Below, one piece after another: positions 1 through 7,921 of a DNA stretch of 64,000 nucleotides. Position 1 is the stretch's first letter. Each line of letters starts with the position of its first letter. Origin of the DNA: Cytobacillus oceanisediminis (GTDB taxonomy: Bacteria; Bacillota; Bacilli; Bacillales; Cytobacillaceae); NCBI RefSeq assembly GCF_004366035.1, contig NZ_SOEE01000005.1:124001-188000 (forward strand), read 5' to 3'. The position numbers were made by a program, and so were the translations under genes. The notes under the pieces were generated by a model. That model was given only the letters and a program-made list of their open reading frames with translations, was not told the origin of the DNA and searched no databases.

Positions 1-362
1 GCATGAATAATAAATATAAGATGAAAAAGACCTTTTCCGAAGAAGCCATCAGGGCGCTATATGATTACAACTACCCCGGGAATATTAGAGAACTGCAAAA
101 TATGATTGAAAGACTGGTCATTAACACTCTCGGGGATACGATCGAAGCCGAAAAAATCCGCGAAATGACCGAAGCCTCAAGTCCCAACATCCAAAGCGAA
201 GAAATCACCCCCCTGAAGGAAGCCGTGGAGCAATTAGAAAGGAACATGCTATTAACCGCTTTCCAAAAGTATAAAACCACCAGAAGAGTGGCCGAAGCCT
301 TAAAGATTGACCAATCGACGGTTGTAAAAAAGGCCAAGAAACTGAAAGTGCATGAACGATAG
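1..362 (+). CDS. sigma-54-dependent transcriptional activator, C-terminal end (partial)
   Basis: The reading frame is open at the left edge, so only the last ~120 residues of a bacterial enhancer-binding protein are present. The segment with Y-N-Y-P-G-N-I-R-E-L-Q-N is the conserved end of the AAA+ domain (the NxRELxN box). It is followed by a linker and a Fis-type helix-turn-helix near the end (RRVAEALKIDQSTVVKKAKKL). Such proteins (RocR, BkdR, AcoR types in Bacillus) bind upstream activating sequences and open sigma-54 promoters, usually of amino-acid or short-chain acid catabolism genes. The sensory domain that would name the inducer lies outside the window. A hairpin at 395-426 follows the stop. 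The regulated genes cannot be told from here. Confidence 0.85.
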   Translation, partial: MNNKYKMKKTFSEEAIRALYDYNYPGNIRELQNMIERLVINTLGDTIEAEKIREMTEASSPNIQSEEITPLKEAVEQLERNMLLTAFQKYKTTRRVAEALKIDQSTVVKKAKKLKVHER

Positions 363-394
363 AGTCTCGGGCATTAATTGTTTTGGATGCACAC

Positions 395-426
395 AAAAGG
401 CCGGCTCAATTGAAACCGGCCCTTTT
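395..426. terminator. bidirectional terminator between the activator and the STAS-like gene
   Basis: GGCCGG (399-404) pairs with CCGGCC (416-421). The stem is flanked by AAAA on the left and TTTT on the right, so it can terminate the activator from the left and the convergent STAS-like gene from the right. Confidence 0.75.
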
Positions 427-487
427 GACATTTCCTTATTTCATTTCCGGATTGCAAAGGGAATCCATCAAATGTAAGGATAACTCC

Positions 488-850
488 TCACTCTTTAATC
501 CAAGTCCATGCTTCCTCAAGCTGATGGCCTTCAAAGTATTCAACTTTAATGCCAGGCAGGTAGTCTGTAAGCTTCGATACAGTTCCTATCCAGTCTTTGT
601 CACTGACAACAGCGAATTTATTAAACTGTTTCCATCTTTTTATATCAAATTCCATTCCTTCCGTGGCACCTTGGAAAGTGGTTCCGTCTACATCAGTCAT
701 AATGGCCAGAATATTGAACTTCTGGTCATCTTTAAAATTTTCTCCCACGTATTGATCCAGCTTTTCAGCATCTTCCGTGGTTGCATTGCCATTAAAAGCG
801 ATGGCGATAGTAGAAGGAGAGCGGGATTCTATGAATTGAAGCATATTCAT
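488..850 (-). CDS. STAS/SpoIIAA-like small cytosolic protein
   Basis: A 120-residue protein without signal peptide or membrane segment. Alternating beta strands and helices, a DGTTFQGA turn and a WxW-type C-terminus resemble the SpoIIAA-like (STAS/SEC14) family of small lipid- or partner-binding proteins; no catalytic motif is visible and function is unknown. GGAGGT lies directly before the first ATG; the in-frame ATG two codons later (start 844) has better spacing and may be the true start. The gene is monocistronic, convergent with the activator. Long antisense frames over it are shadows. Confidence 0.65.
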   Translation of the reverse strand: MNMLQFIESRSPSTIAIAFNGNATTEDAEKLDQYVGENFKDDQKFNILAIMTDVDGTTFQGATEGMEFDIKRWKQFNKFAVVSDKDWIGTVSKLTDYLPGIKVEYFEGHQLEEAWTWIKE

Positions 851-938
851 TACCTCCAGGTTGTTTTTATTGAGGTAATTTCCCGATTCATAGGAATGAA
901 AAACTATCGGTGCGGAGTTTTTTATTGGAAATAGGGTA

Positions 939-1051
939 CTATTTGCAGGTTTTTGCTCTCTATTTGCAAGACTGTTATTCTATTTGCAGAATTGAATACT
1001 TTATTTGCAAGATTTGCCTTCTATTTGCAGATTGGAAAACTCTATTTGCAG
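939..1051. repeat. six TATTTGCA octamers at 20/21-bp steps
   Basis: TATTTGCA begins at 940, 961, 981, 1002, 1022 and 1043, so the steps are 21, 20, 21, 20, 21. Five of six are preceded by C and all are followed by A or G; the 12-13 bases between are not conserved. The array lies between the STAS-like gene's upstream end and the desaturase terminator and has no credible gene. A second array with a two-base variant octamer and the same step lies at 52321-52410. Confidence 0.9.
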
Positions 1052-1082
1052 CGTTCACAATTCGGTTCTTTTCAAATAAAAA

Positions 1083-1105
1083 TAGAACCAGCCTCGCCGG
1101 TTCTA
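1083..1105 (-). terminator. terminator of the desaturase gene
   Basis: TAGAACC (1083-1089) pairs with GGTTCTA (1099-1105). Read on the minus strand the stem is followed by a T-rich run (TTTTTATTT). It lies just past the desaturase stop. Confidence 0.8.
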
Positions 1106-1109
1106 CAAA

Positions 1110-2000
1110 TTATTTCTTGCTGTAAAACCGATCCCTTACCCTTTTTAAGCGAGCATGATACTTTAGGATATCAAGTCTTGCTTTCTCTGCTTCCGGTGCA
1201 ATCGGTCTCAGCTTTTCTATTTCCCAATACTCTATAATGACATCCAGGACCTGATCAAAATATTCAAGCGGGCCATAATTGGCCTCTTTTGCGATGATAG
1301 CCATCCGATCTTCAAAGTCCGGCATGACAGCACCAGGCATTTTAAAGTTCATGATGACATTCCCCAGGTAGTAGCAATAATTAGGTTCTAATTGCAGATG
1401 ATATTTAATAACGTCCCTGTAAAAAGTATAATGCAGAGTCTCATCTTTGGCCAAACGCCTCAGCATGCTGGACAAATCCTTATCATGAGGCCCTGCCACC
1501 TTTGCCACATTATAGTAAAATACCATGGTGGCCAGTTCCTGCATGGAGGTATAAACCATCGTTTCAAATGGCGTATGGAAATCAGGATTCCAGCCATTTT
1601 CCACTGTTTGCTTATGAAGCTGGTGAAGTCTGCCCGGATGGACATTACGCGTGATTAATAGATAGGTTTCAAGCAGATTGGAGTGCTGATCCTCTTCCGC
1701 TGTCCAGGTATGCACAAATTCCTTAATGACTGTCAATGAACCTTTAAATGTCTGGTCCAAATAAGAGGTGAACCATGGAAGATTCACTTCTGTTAAAAGC
1801 GCTGTCTCCACAGCCGTAATGACGGACTCCGGAAGTGTCACCTGACTCTCATCCCAGGGAACACGGCGGAAATCCTGCGCTTTATCCCATGGGAGAAATT
1901 CGTGATAACCCCAGTCTATTTTTTCAGCACGTTTTTTATGCTCTTCATACAATTCCCTTACCTTAGGCTCAAGACGAAAATCGAGATGATTTGTTAACAA
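1110..2000 (-). CDS. acyl-ACP desaturase-like ferritin-fold diiron protein
   Basis: A 296-residue soluble, mostly helical protein of the fatty-acid desaturase type 2 (plant stearoyl-ACP desaturase-like) family, which puts a double bond into acyl chains held on ACP. The paired iron-ligand helices are visible: EEDQHSN near residue 102 and DETLHYTF near residue 190, i.e. the ExxH motifs; a glutamate-bearing helix precedes each. Length is close to that of bacterial members. The start is TTG with GGAGGTC five bases upstream. It is a single gene with its own terminator. A FapR-like 17-bp operator lies at 2053-2069 in the promoter region, which links it to membrane lipid control. Substrate chain length and double-bond position cannot be read from sequence. 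Confidence 0.8.
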   Translation of the reverse strand: MLTNHLDFRLEPKVRELYEEHKKRAEKIDWGYHEFLPWDKAQDFRRVPWDESQVTLPESVITAVETALLTEVNLPWFTSYLDQTFKGSLTVIKEFVHTWTAEEDQHSNLLETYLLITRNVHPGRLHQLHKQTVENGWNPDFHTPFETMVYTSMQELATMVFYYNVAKVAGPHDKDLSSMLRRLAKDETLHYTFYRDVIKYHLQLEPNYCYYLGNVIMNFKMPGAVMPDFEDRMAIIAKEANYGPLEYFDQVLDVIIEYWEIEKLRPIAPEAEKARLDILKYHARLKRVRDRFYSKK

Positions 2001-2052
2001 GTTTAGACCTCCATTACAAATGGTTTACCATTTCAGTATTTATAACTAACTA

Positions 2053-2069
2053 TTATGACCTAGTAATAA
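2053..2069. promoter_or_regulatory. candidate FapR operator of the desaturase gene
   Basis: TTATGACCTAGTAATAA matches 13 of 17 positions of the Bacillus FapR consensus TTAGTACCTAGTCTTAA as I recall it, and keeps the ACCTAGT core. It lies 53-69 bp upstream of the TTG start, over the likely promoter (TTATTA and TTATAAAT on the minus strand). FapR represses lipid-synthesis genes until malonyl-CoA rises. Confidence 0.6.
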
Positions 2070-2553
2070 GTTAACTATATCACATAAACCCTTAAACTAA
2101 CTAATTAAAAGTCGAATTTTCAGGAAATTAGGACTTTAAACACTACTCCCTCCCGAGCAATCGACTGCATTCACTTCAATATAGGAGACCTCTGCAAAGC
2201 ACTACACTTTTCAGAATGTATGATAAGTACAATTAAAAAGCATTTTTGGAGATTAAGAGATTTACTCATGCATCCTGCAGACGCTTTTACTGCAACAAAA
2301 AAAACCGCCGATAGAATCAGCGGTCTAATAATTTTTAAATTTCCAAACAAGCTTATTAATCCCTTCTTAAGAAAATACCTCAGATCCCCGCAAAAATTTC
2401 TGCATATTATCCGAGAATATCTCCACAAATGAGGAGAGATTAGATGCATGAATTGCATTGCTTTGTGTAGTGAAAAAGTCGTTTTAATCGATAAACCTTA
2501 AAAAGCGTTATGGATAGAATAAATAAAGAAAAGCTTTCCTACACTTTTTAGAT
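2070..2553. other. gene-poor stretch between the desaturase promoter and the lacI-type gene
   Basis: No supported gene. It holds a terminator-like hairpin (2304-2324) and an inverted pair CACTACAC (2200-2207) / GTGTAGTG (2465-2472) that could be decayed element ends. A 95-codon minus-strand frame at 2171-2458 runs through the hairpin and has no ribosome site or family resemblance. Confidence 0.5.
2304..2324 (-). terminator. terminator-like hairpin, probably ending the glycohydrolase operon
   Basis: ACCGCCGA (2304-2311) pairs with TCAGCGGT (2317-2324) with one mismatch; on the minus strand the stem is followed by eight T. It is about 230 bp beyond the lacI-type stop, which would give that mRNA a long 3' untranslated tail. 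Confidence 0.7.
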
Positions 2554-3603
2554 TCATCTATATTTCCCAAACCCAAGTGTAGATTGTCTTGTAACAAGAC
2601 GAATATCCAGCGAGGTTTCATCCAGGATCGATTTATCGTTCTCTAATCCCTCAATTTTACGAATAAGTTTGTTAGTGGATACGACCCCGATGTCATAAAT
2701 GGGCTGTTCAACTGTACTAATTTCCGGTTCCACCATTTCGGTTAGTTTGATTCCGTCAAAGCCAATTATGGCCACTTCCTTTGGAACTTGATAGCCCATT
2801 AGTTTAAGAGCTTTGAGACAGCCGATCGCCATTAAATCATTGCCCAAGAATATTCCATCGACATCCTTATGCTGGTTCATAAGGATTTGTGTCAGCAGCT
2901 TGCCGCTTTCCAGCGTAAAGTCTCCTTCATACACGATGACCGAATCCTCCGGTGAAGTTCTTCCATCCCTAACGGCCCTATCAGTGACTGTCTCCACATA
3001 TCCGCGTTTCCGTTCAGAAGATGGAGGGTACGACTTCGGCCCGCTGATATGAGCAATCTTCTTGCAGCCTACCTCAATCAAGTGTTCAACAGCCAGCTTG
3101 GCACCTTTATAATTATCTAATCCAATCGAGTCAAAGGTGTTATTTTCAGCTGCCCGGTCAATTCTTACAAACGGTATTTTTAATTTTTCAATAGCCTTTA
3201 TGACCTTTTCGCTCATTTCAAACGATGCCAGAATAAAACCATCGACATATCGGTTTTGAAGCTGAGTCCAAAAATGATTATCGTCCATATCCCCGACTTG
3301 TGTATTTACTAAGATGATGCTATAACCCTTTGATTTCGCCACTTCTTCAATTGCCACGACGAGTTCAGGAAAAAATGGGTTTGTTATATCAGGGATAATC
3401 AGAGCAATCGTCCGGGTTTTCTTTTTCGCCAATCCTCTTGCGATTTCATTTGGATGATAGTTTAGGCGCTCCATCACTTCCCGAATCTTCATCTCCGCTT
3501 TTTTACTGATATATCCATTATTATTTAAATACCTGGATACTGTTGCTACGGATACCCCTGCCTCCCTTGCAACATCTCGAATCGTTGTTTGTTTCTCTCT
3601 CAA
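2554..3603 (-). CDS. LacI/GalR-family transcriptional regulator
   Basis: A 349-residue regulator. Residues 7-30 (TIRDVAREAGVSVATVSRYLN) form the LacI helix-turn-helix, followed by the hinge helix (NEIARGLAKKK) and a periplasmic-binding-protein-like effector domain from about residue 65 (IALIIPDITNPFFPELV). It is the last gene of the operon beginning at the AtuA-like gene, 37 bp after the large glycohydrolase gene. The likely targets are the four TGTAACCGGTTACA-type palindromes at 11470-11520 and 15389-15500, in the two promoters of this locus. Repression relieved by an imported sugar-like inducer is the usual mode for this family; the inducer is unknown. Confidence 0.9.
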   Translation of the reverse strand: MREKQTTIRDVAREAGVSVATVSRYLNNNGYISKKAEMKIREVMERLNYHPNEIARGLAKKKTRTIALIIPDITNPFFPELVVAIEEVAKSKGYSIILVNTQVGDMDDNHFWTQLQNRYVDGFILASFEMSEKVIKAIEKLKIPFVRIDRAAENNTFDSIGLDNYKGAKLAVEHLIEVGCKKIAHISGPKSYPPSSERKRGYVETVTDRAVRDGRTSPEDSVIVYEGDFTLESGKLLTQILMNQHKDVDGIFLGNDLMAIGCLKALKLMGYQVPKEVAIIGFDGIKLTEMVEPEISTVEQPIYDIGVVSTNKLIRKIEGLENDKSILDETSLDIRLVTRQSTLGFGKYR

Positions 3604-3640
3604 TAAAAGTTCTCCTTTAAAAGGATTTTTCTGTTTTTAG

Positions 3641-5773
3641 CTATTCGTTCGTTTCTTTTACATGGAAACGATGGACTTTTGTTTCCCCTTTTTCAAGCAG
3701 GCCAAAGCCAATCATTCCATATGCATTTCCCAAGCCATCGAAATCCAGGATTAGCTCGCCATTGATTTCGACCTGAACAGCAGTTCCCTTGCTGACAGCT
3801 TTAAAATCATATATAGCTTCAGGTTTCCATCCATATGGAACTGTTTTTAAACGCTTAAAACCAAAATTATTTTCTATTAGCGAGACCTGATTGTTACCAT
3901 CAAATCCTGCCCAATAATAACGTTCTGTTCCAATTGCTCTAAGAATAACCCCGTGGCTTTTACCAGAAACAGGCTGAAAGCTTATTTCCAGTTCAAGGGC
4001 ACGGCCATAATAGTTCCCTGTAAAGGAAGAAGCATCTTCCTCACCTGCAGCAGCCTTTATGAAACCATCTTCCAGTGCCCATTCACCACGGTGGTGAGCA
4101 AAAGGTGTTACACATTTGAATTCCACGGATTGTTTGGCAAAATCGATGGAGTAATCTGCATTCCCAAAGATTCGAAACTCGCCGATGTAAAACTTTCCAA
4201 ATGAACGGTTATCTGCAGGAGAAGGGCTCTCGACAATAAAGCCAACCTCGTCAATCAATGCACCATCAGTTTCTGGTATCACAAATACAATATCAAGCCA
4301 CTGCTGATGGCTTAATGTGACGGGGGCCAGCTTTAAGTCTTCCTTTGTAAAACTATTGCGGATGTAAGGAGTCAAATAAACATCCGCCCCGCCTTGCCAT
4401 TTATCCATAAAAACCTTTGCAGAAACCCTTTGTCCGCTGTATGCAGTAGGTGCAAAAGTCGGCTTATATTTTTCATCGTTGAACTCTTCACGGCGATAAA
4501 ATGGCTTGTAAAATACTTTACTTGAATCGCCTTCTATAAATCTGTCAAAAAGAACGGACAATGAACCTCGGGCTTCCTCAATCCCTACATCACTACATGG
4601 ACGCAATAGCGTCTTAAAGCCATTATTCGTCTTAAGACCATGAGTTGATCCCGGCAAGGTAAAATCTAAGTATACTTCACCGTTTCGAACGCTTTCCGCC
4701 AATCGTTGAGGAGCTTCCAGCCCATTCACTTGATAGCCAAGAACGGCAAGCTCCTTACAGAAGGTCGGGATATCCAGCACATTCAAGTAGCCAGACACGC
4801 TAGATGTCGCGATCATATCGTTAATTGGCTTACGATAGTGTCCTGGAATTCCATCAAGCCCGGCGAAAACTCCTGCGATGGTTCCAACATTTCCTGCATT
4901 ACAATCCGTATCCCAGCTGCACATAGTAGCGATTTCAACTGTTCGGGCCAAATCCCCCTTTCCATACATTAGGGCAAGGGCACATACCCCGGCATTGGGG
5001 ATGATATGGCATACTCCAGTGTACTTGTCATAGCCCCACTCTTTTTCTAAATACTGACGGCACTTTCTGAAATCCTCTTCCTCAGGGTGCTTCTGATAAA
5101 AATCAATCACAGCTTTCACGACAGCATAATACGTGGAATCTTTTGGAATCACGGACAATCCTGCTTCGATAATATCATCAATACTTTTAGCTGAAAAGGC
5201 TTTCGAAATACACGCTGCCATAAAACGGGCCCCGTATAGCCCATTTTTATCATGAGACACACTTGCGGCTATCTCTGCATATTCAGCTGCCTTTTGAATA
5301 TTATCCGGGAACAGCAATCCCCATGTATCGATAAAAATCTGCCCCCCAATCTGCTCAGCCATAATAATGCCGTTGACTTCTGCCGAACCAGACTGTGGTG
5401 CAGGGATACCCTTTTTAAGATTCAAATAAGCCGTGTGCTCTGTGCTGATCTGGTCTCCACCCCACCAAAACATACCGATTCCTTCACGCGAATAGTTTAA
5501 CCAAGCTCTTGCAACATCCTGTGGTGTCAGTTCCCGCCCGCGTGCGTCATCAATTAATGCCCGGATAAAATAAACCGGGCCATTTGCATCATCATCTGCA
5601 GAAAAGGTTTTATAATCCTTCACATACCCTCGTATATCACCATGAATTTCTAGTATTTTTTCATATGACCATTCATTTGGCTCCAATGGTGCACCAAGCC
5701 GGATTCCCACATTCATTCCTAAGAAACCGGCATACACCTTTTCTAAATAGTTTTCAGGTAACAATATATTCAA
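3641..5773 (-). CDS. ADP-ribosylglycohydrolase-fold protein with C-terminal beta-sandwich domain
   Basis: A 710-residue, two-part cytosolic protein. Residues 1-340 have the ADP-ribosylglycohydrolase (ARH) fold: the first metal cluster is ADDDANG (about 59-65) instead of the usual TDDT, and the second metal cluster SWDTDCNAGN (about 287-296) keeps the DxD pair. The remaining ~370 residues are a beta-rich segment with a terminal laminin G/DUF1080-like sandwich, often carbohydrate-binding. No signal peptide is visible. AGGAG abuts the first TTG; the next in-frame TTG (start 5764) has better spacing and could be the real start. It sits between another ARH gene and the lacI-type gene. The ARH family removes ADP-ribose or related N- or O-linked groups, but in a sugar-uptake operon it more likely cleaves an imported glycoside or nucleoside-like compound. 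Confidence 0.8.
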   Translation of the reverse strand: MNILLPENYLEKVYAGFLGMNVGIRLGAPLEPNEWSYEKILEIHGDIRGYVKDYKTFSADDDANGPVYFIRALIDDARGRELTPQDVARAWLNYSREGIGMFWWGGDQISTEHTAYLNLKKGIPAPQSGSAEVNGIIMAEQIGGQIFIDTWGLLFPDNIQKAAEYAEIAASVSHDKNGLYGARFMAACISKAFSAKSIDDIIEAGLSVIPKDSTYYAVVKAVIDFYQKHPEEEDFRKCRQYLEKEWGYDKYTGVCHIIPNAGVCALALMYGKGDLARTVEIATMCSWDTDCNAGNVGTIAGVFAGLDGIPGHYRKPINDMIATSSVSGYLNVLDIPTFCKELAVLGYQVNGLEAPQRLAESVRNGEVYLDFTLPGSTHGLKTNNGFKTLLRPCSDVGIEEARGSLSVLFDRFIEGDSSKVFYKPFYRREEFNDEKYKPTFAPTAYSGQRVSAKVFMDKWQGGADVYLTPYIRNSFTKEDLKLAPVTLSHQQWLDIVFVIPETDGALIDEVGFIVESPSPADNRSFGKFYIGEFRIFGNADYSIDFAKQSVEFKCVTPFAHHRGEWALEDGFIKAAAGEEDASSFTGNYYGRALELEISFQPVSGKSHGVILRAIGTERYYWAGFDGNNQVSLIENNFGFKRLKTVPYGWKPEAIYDFKAVSKGTAVQVEINGELILDFDGLGNAYGMIGFGLLEKGETKVHRFHVKETNE

Positions 5774-5796
5774 CTCCTGGTCCCCAAAAGTACTTT

Positions 5797-6945
5797 TTAA
5801 AGTATGTTTTTTCTTTTTTCATTTAGCTGCAGGTCCTGCTCAATAATCAGCTTAGCAGTCACTGAAAATTGGTCTGCTGCCTGGATTAAATTCATTTTGT
5901 TTGTTTCTTGCAAAAGCTCAACGTCCTCAGAACGAATAACACTGTCTCCATACATGGCACCTAAAATAACACCGGCCATAACTCCGATAGAATCTGTATC
6001 ACGGCCTGAGTTGATGCCATCTAATATGGACCCGTAATAATCTCCATCGTTTAACACCATAAACGCCAGAGCCATCGGCAGCTCTTCAATGGAGAAAAGC
6101 CTGCTTGGCGTATAATGATTTGAAGGAACACCAACCTTCTCAATTTTACGGTGAACATCGTCTTTCATTGGCGAATACTTTTCAATCACACTTTGGAATG
6201 TGGCAATGACTGTATCCATATCAGCCTTTTCCGAACGTAATTTCTTAGCAGTGTCGGTTAAATCACGAATCGCATTCTCTGTTCCATCCTTAGCAAAATA
6301 GAGGGCTGTCTCGACAATTTCATCTACTGTCACATTCTCTTCAAACGCCTTTGCCACACAAGCTGCCAGTACACCTGCCGCTTCCAAACCGTAGCTGCTC
6401 TGATGCCCCATCGCAAACAAAATTGCTTCATCATAGGCAGCCTTCGGATTTCCAGCATTGATAATTCCAACAGGTGCAATATACATCGCAGCCCCGCAGT
6501 TGATCATATTTCCAATTCCGCCTTCACGCGGCTCACAATTGGCTAATACATGGCGCATGAAAATATATTTTTCCGGATAGAATAGACGGTCAATAATGAG
6601 CGCTTCTCTGCCAAACTCAGGGATATACGTTTTTCTGAAAGCTATTTCCTTCACAAATTCGTTCCCCATGTCATATGCATCTATATGTCTTTTTTCTTTG
6701 TTATAGACGTTGATGAGTGCAACAGTCATAAGGGTATCGTCAGTAACTGTGCCGTTGCCCCTTTTCCTGCCTAAATTCATATCAGCCGGATAATCTTCCT
6801 TGTACCATTTGGTACGGAGTGTCTCAACCCTCTTATACATTTTTTTAATCTCTTCATAACTTAATTTTTCAACAGGTGCTCCCATTGCATCCCCTAATGC
6901 TGTGGATATAACAACACCTCTAACTCGTTCTTTAAAAGTAACCAT
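5797..6945 (-). CDS. ADP-ribosylglycohydrolase family protein
   Basis: A 382-residue ARH-fold protein with complete metal sites: GDAMGAP (residues 18-24), VTDDTLMT around residue 72, and GRDTDSIG near residue 312, the positions that bind the paired Mg ions in this family. GGGAG lies seven bases before the ATG. It is followed after 23 bp by the 710-residue paralogue and preceded by the two permease genes, so it belongs to the same transcript. The family hydrolyses bonds to the anomeric carbon of ribose. With a ribokinase-type kinase in the operon, release of a pentose from an imported N-glycoside is the simplest reading; this is inference. Confidence 0.85.
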   Translation of the reverse strand: MVTFKERVRGVVISTALGDAMGAPVEKLSYEEIKKMYKRVETLRTKWYKEDYPADMNLGRKRGNGTVTDDTLMTVALINVYNKEKRHIDAYDMGNEFVKEIAFRKTYIPEFGREALIIDRLFYPEKYIFMRHVLANCEPREGGIGNMINCGAAMYIAPVGIINAGNPKAAYDEAILFAMGHQSSYGLEAAGVLAACVAKAFEENVTVDEIVETALYFAKDGTENAIRDLTDTAKKLRSEKADMDTVIATFQSVIEKYSPMKDDVHRKIEKVGVPSNHYTPSRLFSIEELPMALAFMVLNDGDYYGSILDGINSGRDTDSIGVMAGVILGAMYGDSVIRSEDVELLQETNKMNLIQAADQFSVTAKLIIEQDLQLNEKRKNIL

Positions 6946-7019
6946 ATGAAGAACTCCCTTTTTTTCTACACACTTCGCTTTTGTGTATTTTTTAATCTAT
7001 TCCACATAGAGCGTAAAAA

Positions 7020-7910
7020 TCAGTCTTTGACTCCACCCTCAAAAGCACCCTTCGCATAGTACTTTAGAATCAATGGATAAATCAGCAGTAAAGGTACAAC
7101 CGAGATGATAATTGTTCCTGCTTGCAGGGAAGCAAAATCAAGGGTTGCTATTTGATCATAAGATAGGAAGTTTTGTGCTCCTAACAGGGATGTGTTATCA
7201 CGTTCTACTACAAATTGCCGAAGAACAAGCTGCAGCGGCCATTTGCCAGTGTCCGTTAAGTAGATTGTCGCCCGGAAGTATTCGTTCCAGTGATAAACTC
7301 CATAAAACAGACCCATTGTTGCCAAAGCTGGCTTGGATAAAGGCAGCATGATTTTTGTAAAAATACGGAAGTGCCCAGCCCCATCCATACGGGCTGCTTC
7401 CAAAATACTTTCAGGAACATCCTCAAAAAATCTCATCATGATAAACAAGTAAAAAATATTTATGGTCTTATAAAGAATGAGGGACGCATACGTATCCAGC
7501 AATCCCAGGTTTTTCACCAGTAAGTATTCAGGAATTAATCCTGGTTCGAATACCATGATGACAATTAAGAAAATCATTACAAAATTCCGGCCGGGAAATT
7601 TCGTTCTCGCCAGCACATAGGCTGTCATTGCAGTAAGCAATAGATTCACGGCTGTACCCACAATGGTTATTAATAAGGTATTAAAAATACTTTTTATAAT
7701 TAGCGGATTTGATAATAGAATTTTATAGTTAATGAGTGAAAATCCTTCAGGTATGATTCCCAGGCCGCTTAGCTTATGGACCTTGAGAGGATCTGATAAC
7801 GACATTGCTAGTAAGTGAAGAAGCGGAACTAGCACTGTTAATGAAATTAAAAACAAAATGCTGTAAATAATAATGGTTGAAACACTCAATTTTTTTAATT
7901 TATTCATCAT
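7020..7910 (-). CDS. ABC transporter permease, carbohydrate type (CUT1, YtcP/LplC-like)
   Basis: About 296 residues with six predicted membrane segments beginning at residue ~13 (STIIIYSILFLISLTVLVPLL) and the cytoplasmic coupling loop EAARMDGAGHFRIFTKIMLP near residue 182, the EAA motif of binding-protein-dependent importers. AGGAGGTGG precedes ATG 7910, preferred over the upstream GTG. It pairs with the permease just upstream (7922-8821). No ATPase gene is present in the locus; like many Bacillus CUT1 systems it probably uses a shared MsmX-type ATPase encoded elsewhere. Confidence 0.9.
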   Translation of the reverse strand: MMNKLKKLSVSTIIIYSILFLISLTVLVPLLHLLAMSLSDPLKVHKLSGLGIIPEGFSLINYKILLSNPLIIKSIFNTLLITIVGTAVNLLLTAMTAYVLARTKFPGRNFVMIFLIVIMVFEPGLIPEYLLVKNLGLLDTYASLILYKTINIFYLFIMMRFFEDVPESILEAARMDGAGHFRIFTKIMLPLSKPALATMGLFYGVYHWNEYFRATIYLTDTGKWPLQLVLRQFVVERDNTSLLGAQNFLSYDQIATLDFASLQAGTIIISVVPLLLIYPLILKYYAKGAFEGGVKD

Positions 7911-7921
7911 TGTCCCACCTC

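Noticed and set aside
383-934. Long plus-strand frame of 183 codons
   Set aside because: It is antisense to the STAS-like gene, has no ribosome site and a composition unlike a protein; it is a shadow.
939-1051. Regular repeats as a CRISPR array
   Set aside because: Repeats are 8-10 bp with 12-13 bp gaps, far below CRISPR sizes, and no cas gene is in the window.
2171-2458. 95-codon minus-strand frame
   Set aside because: Reads through the terminator hairpin and has no recognisable features.
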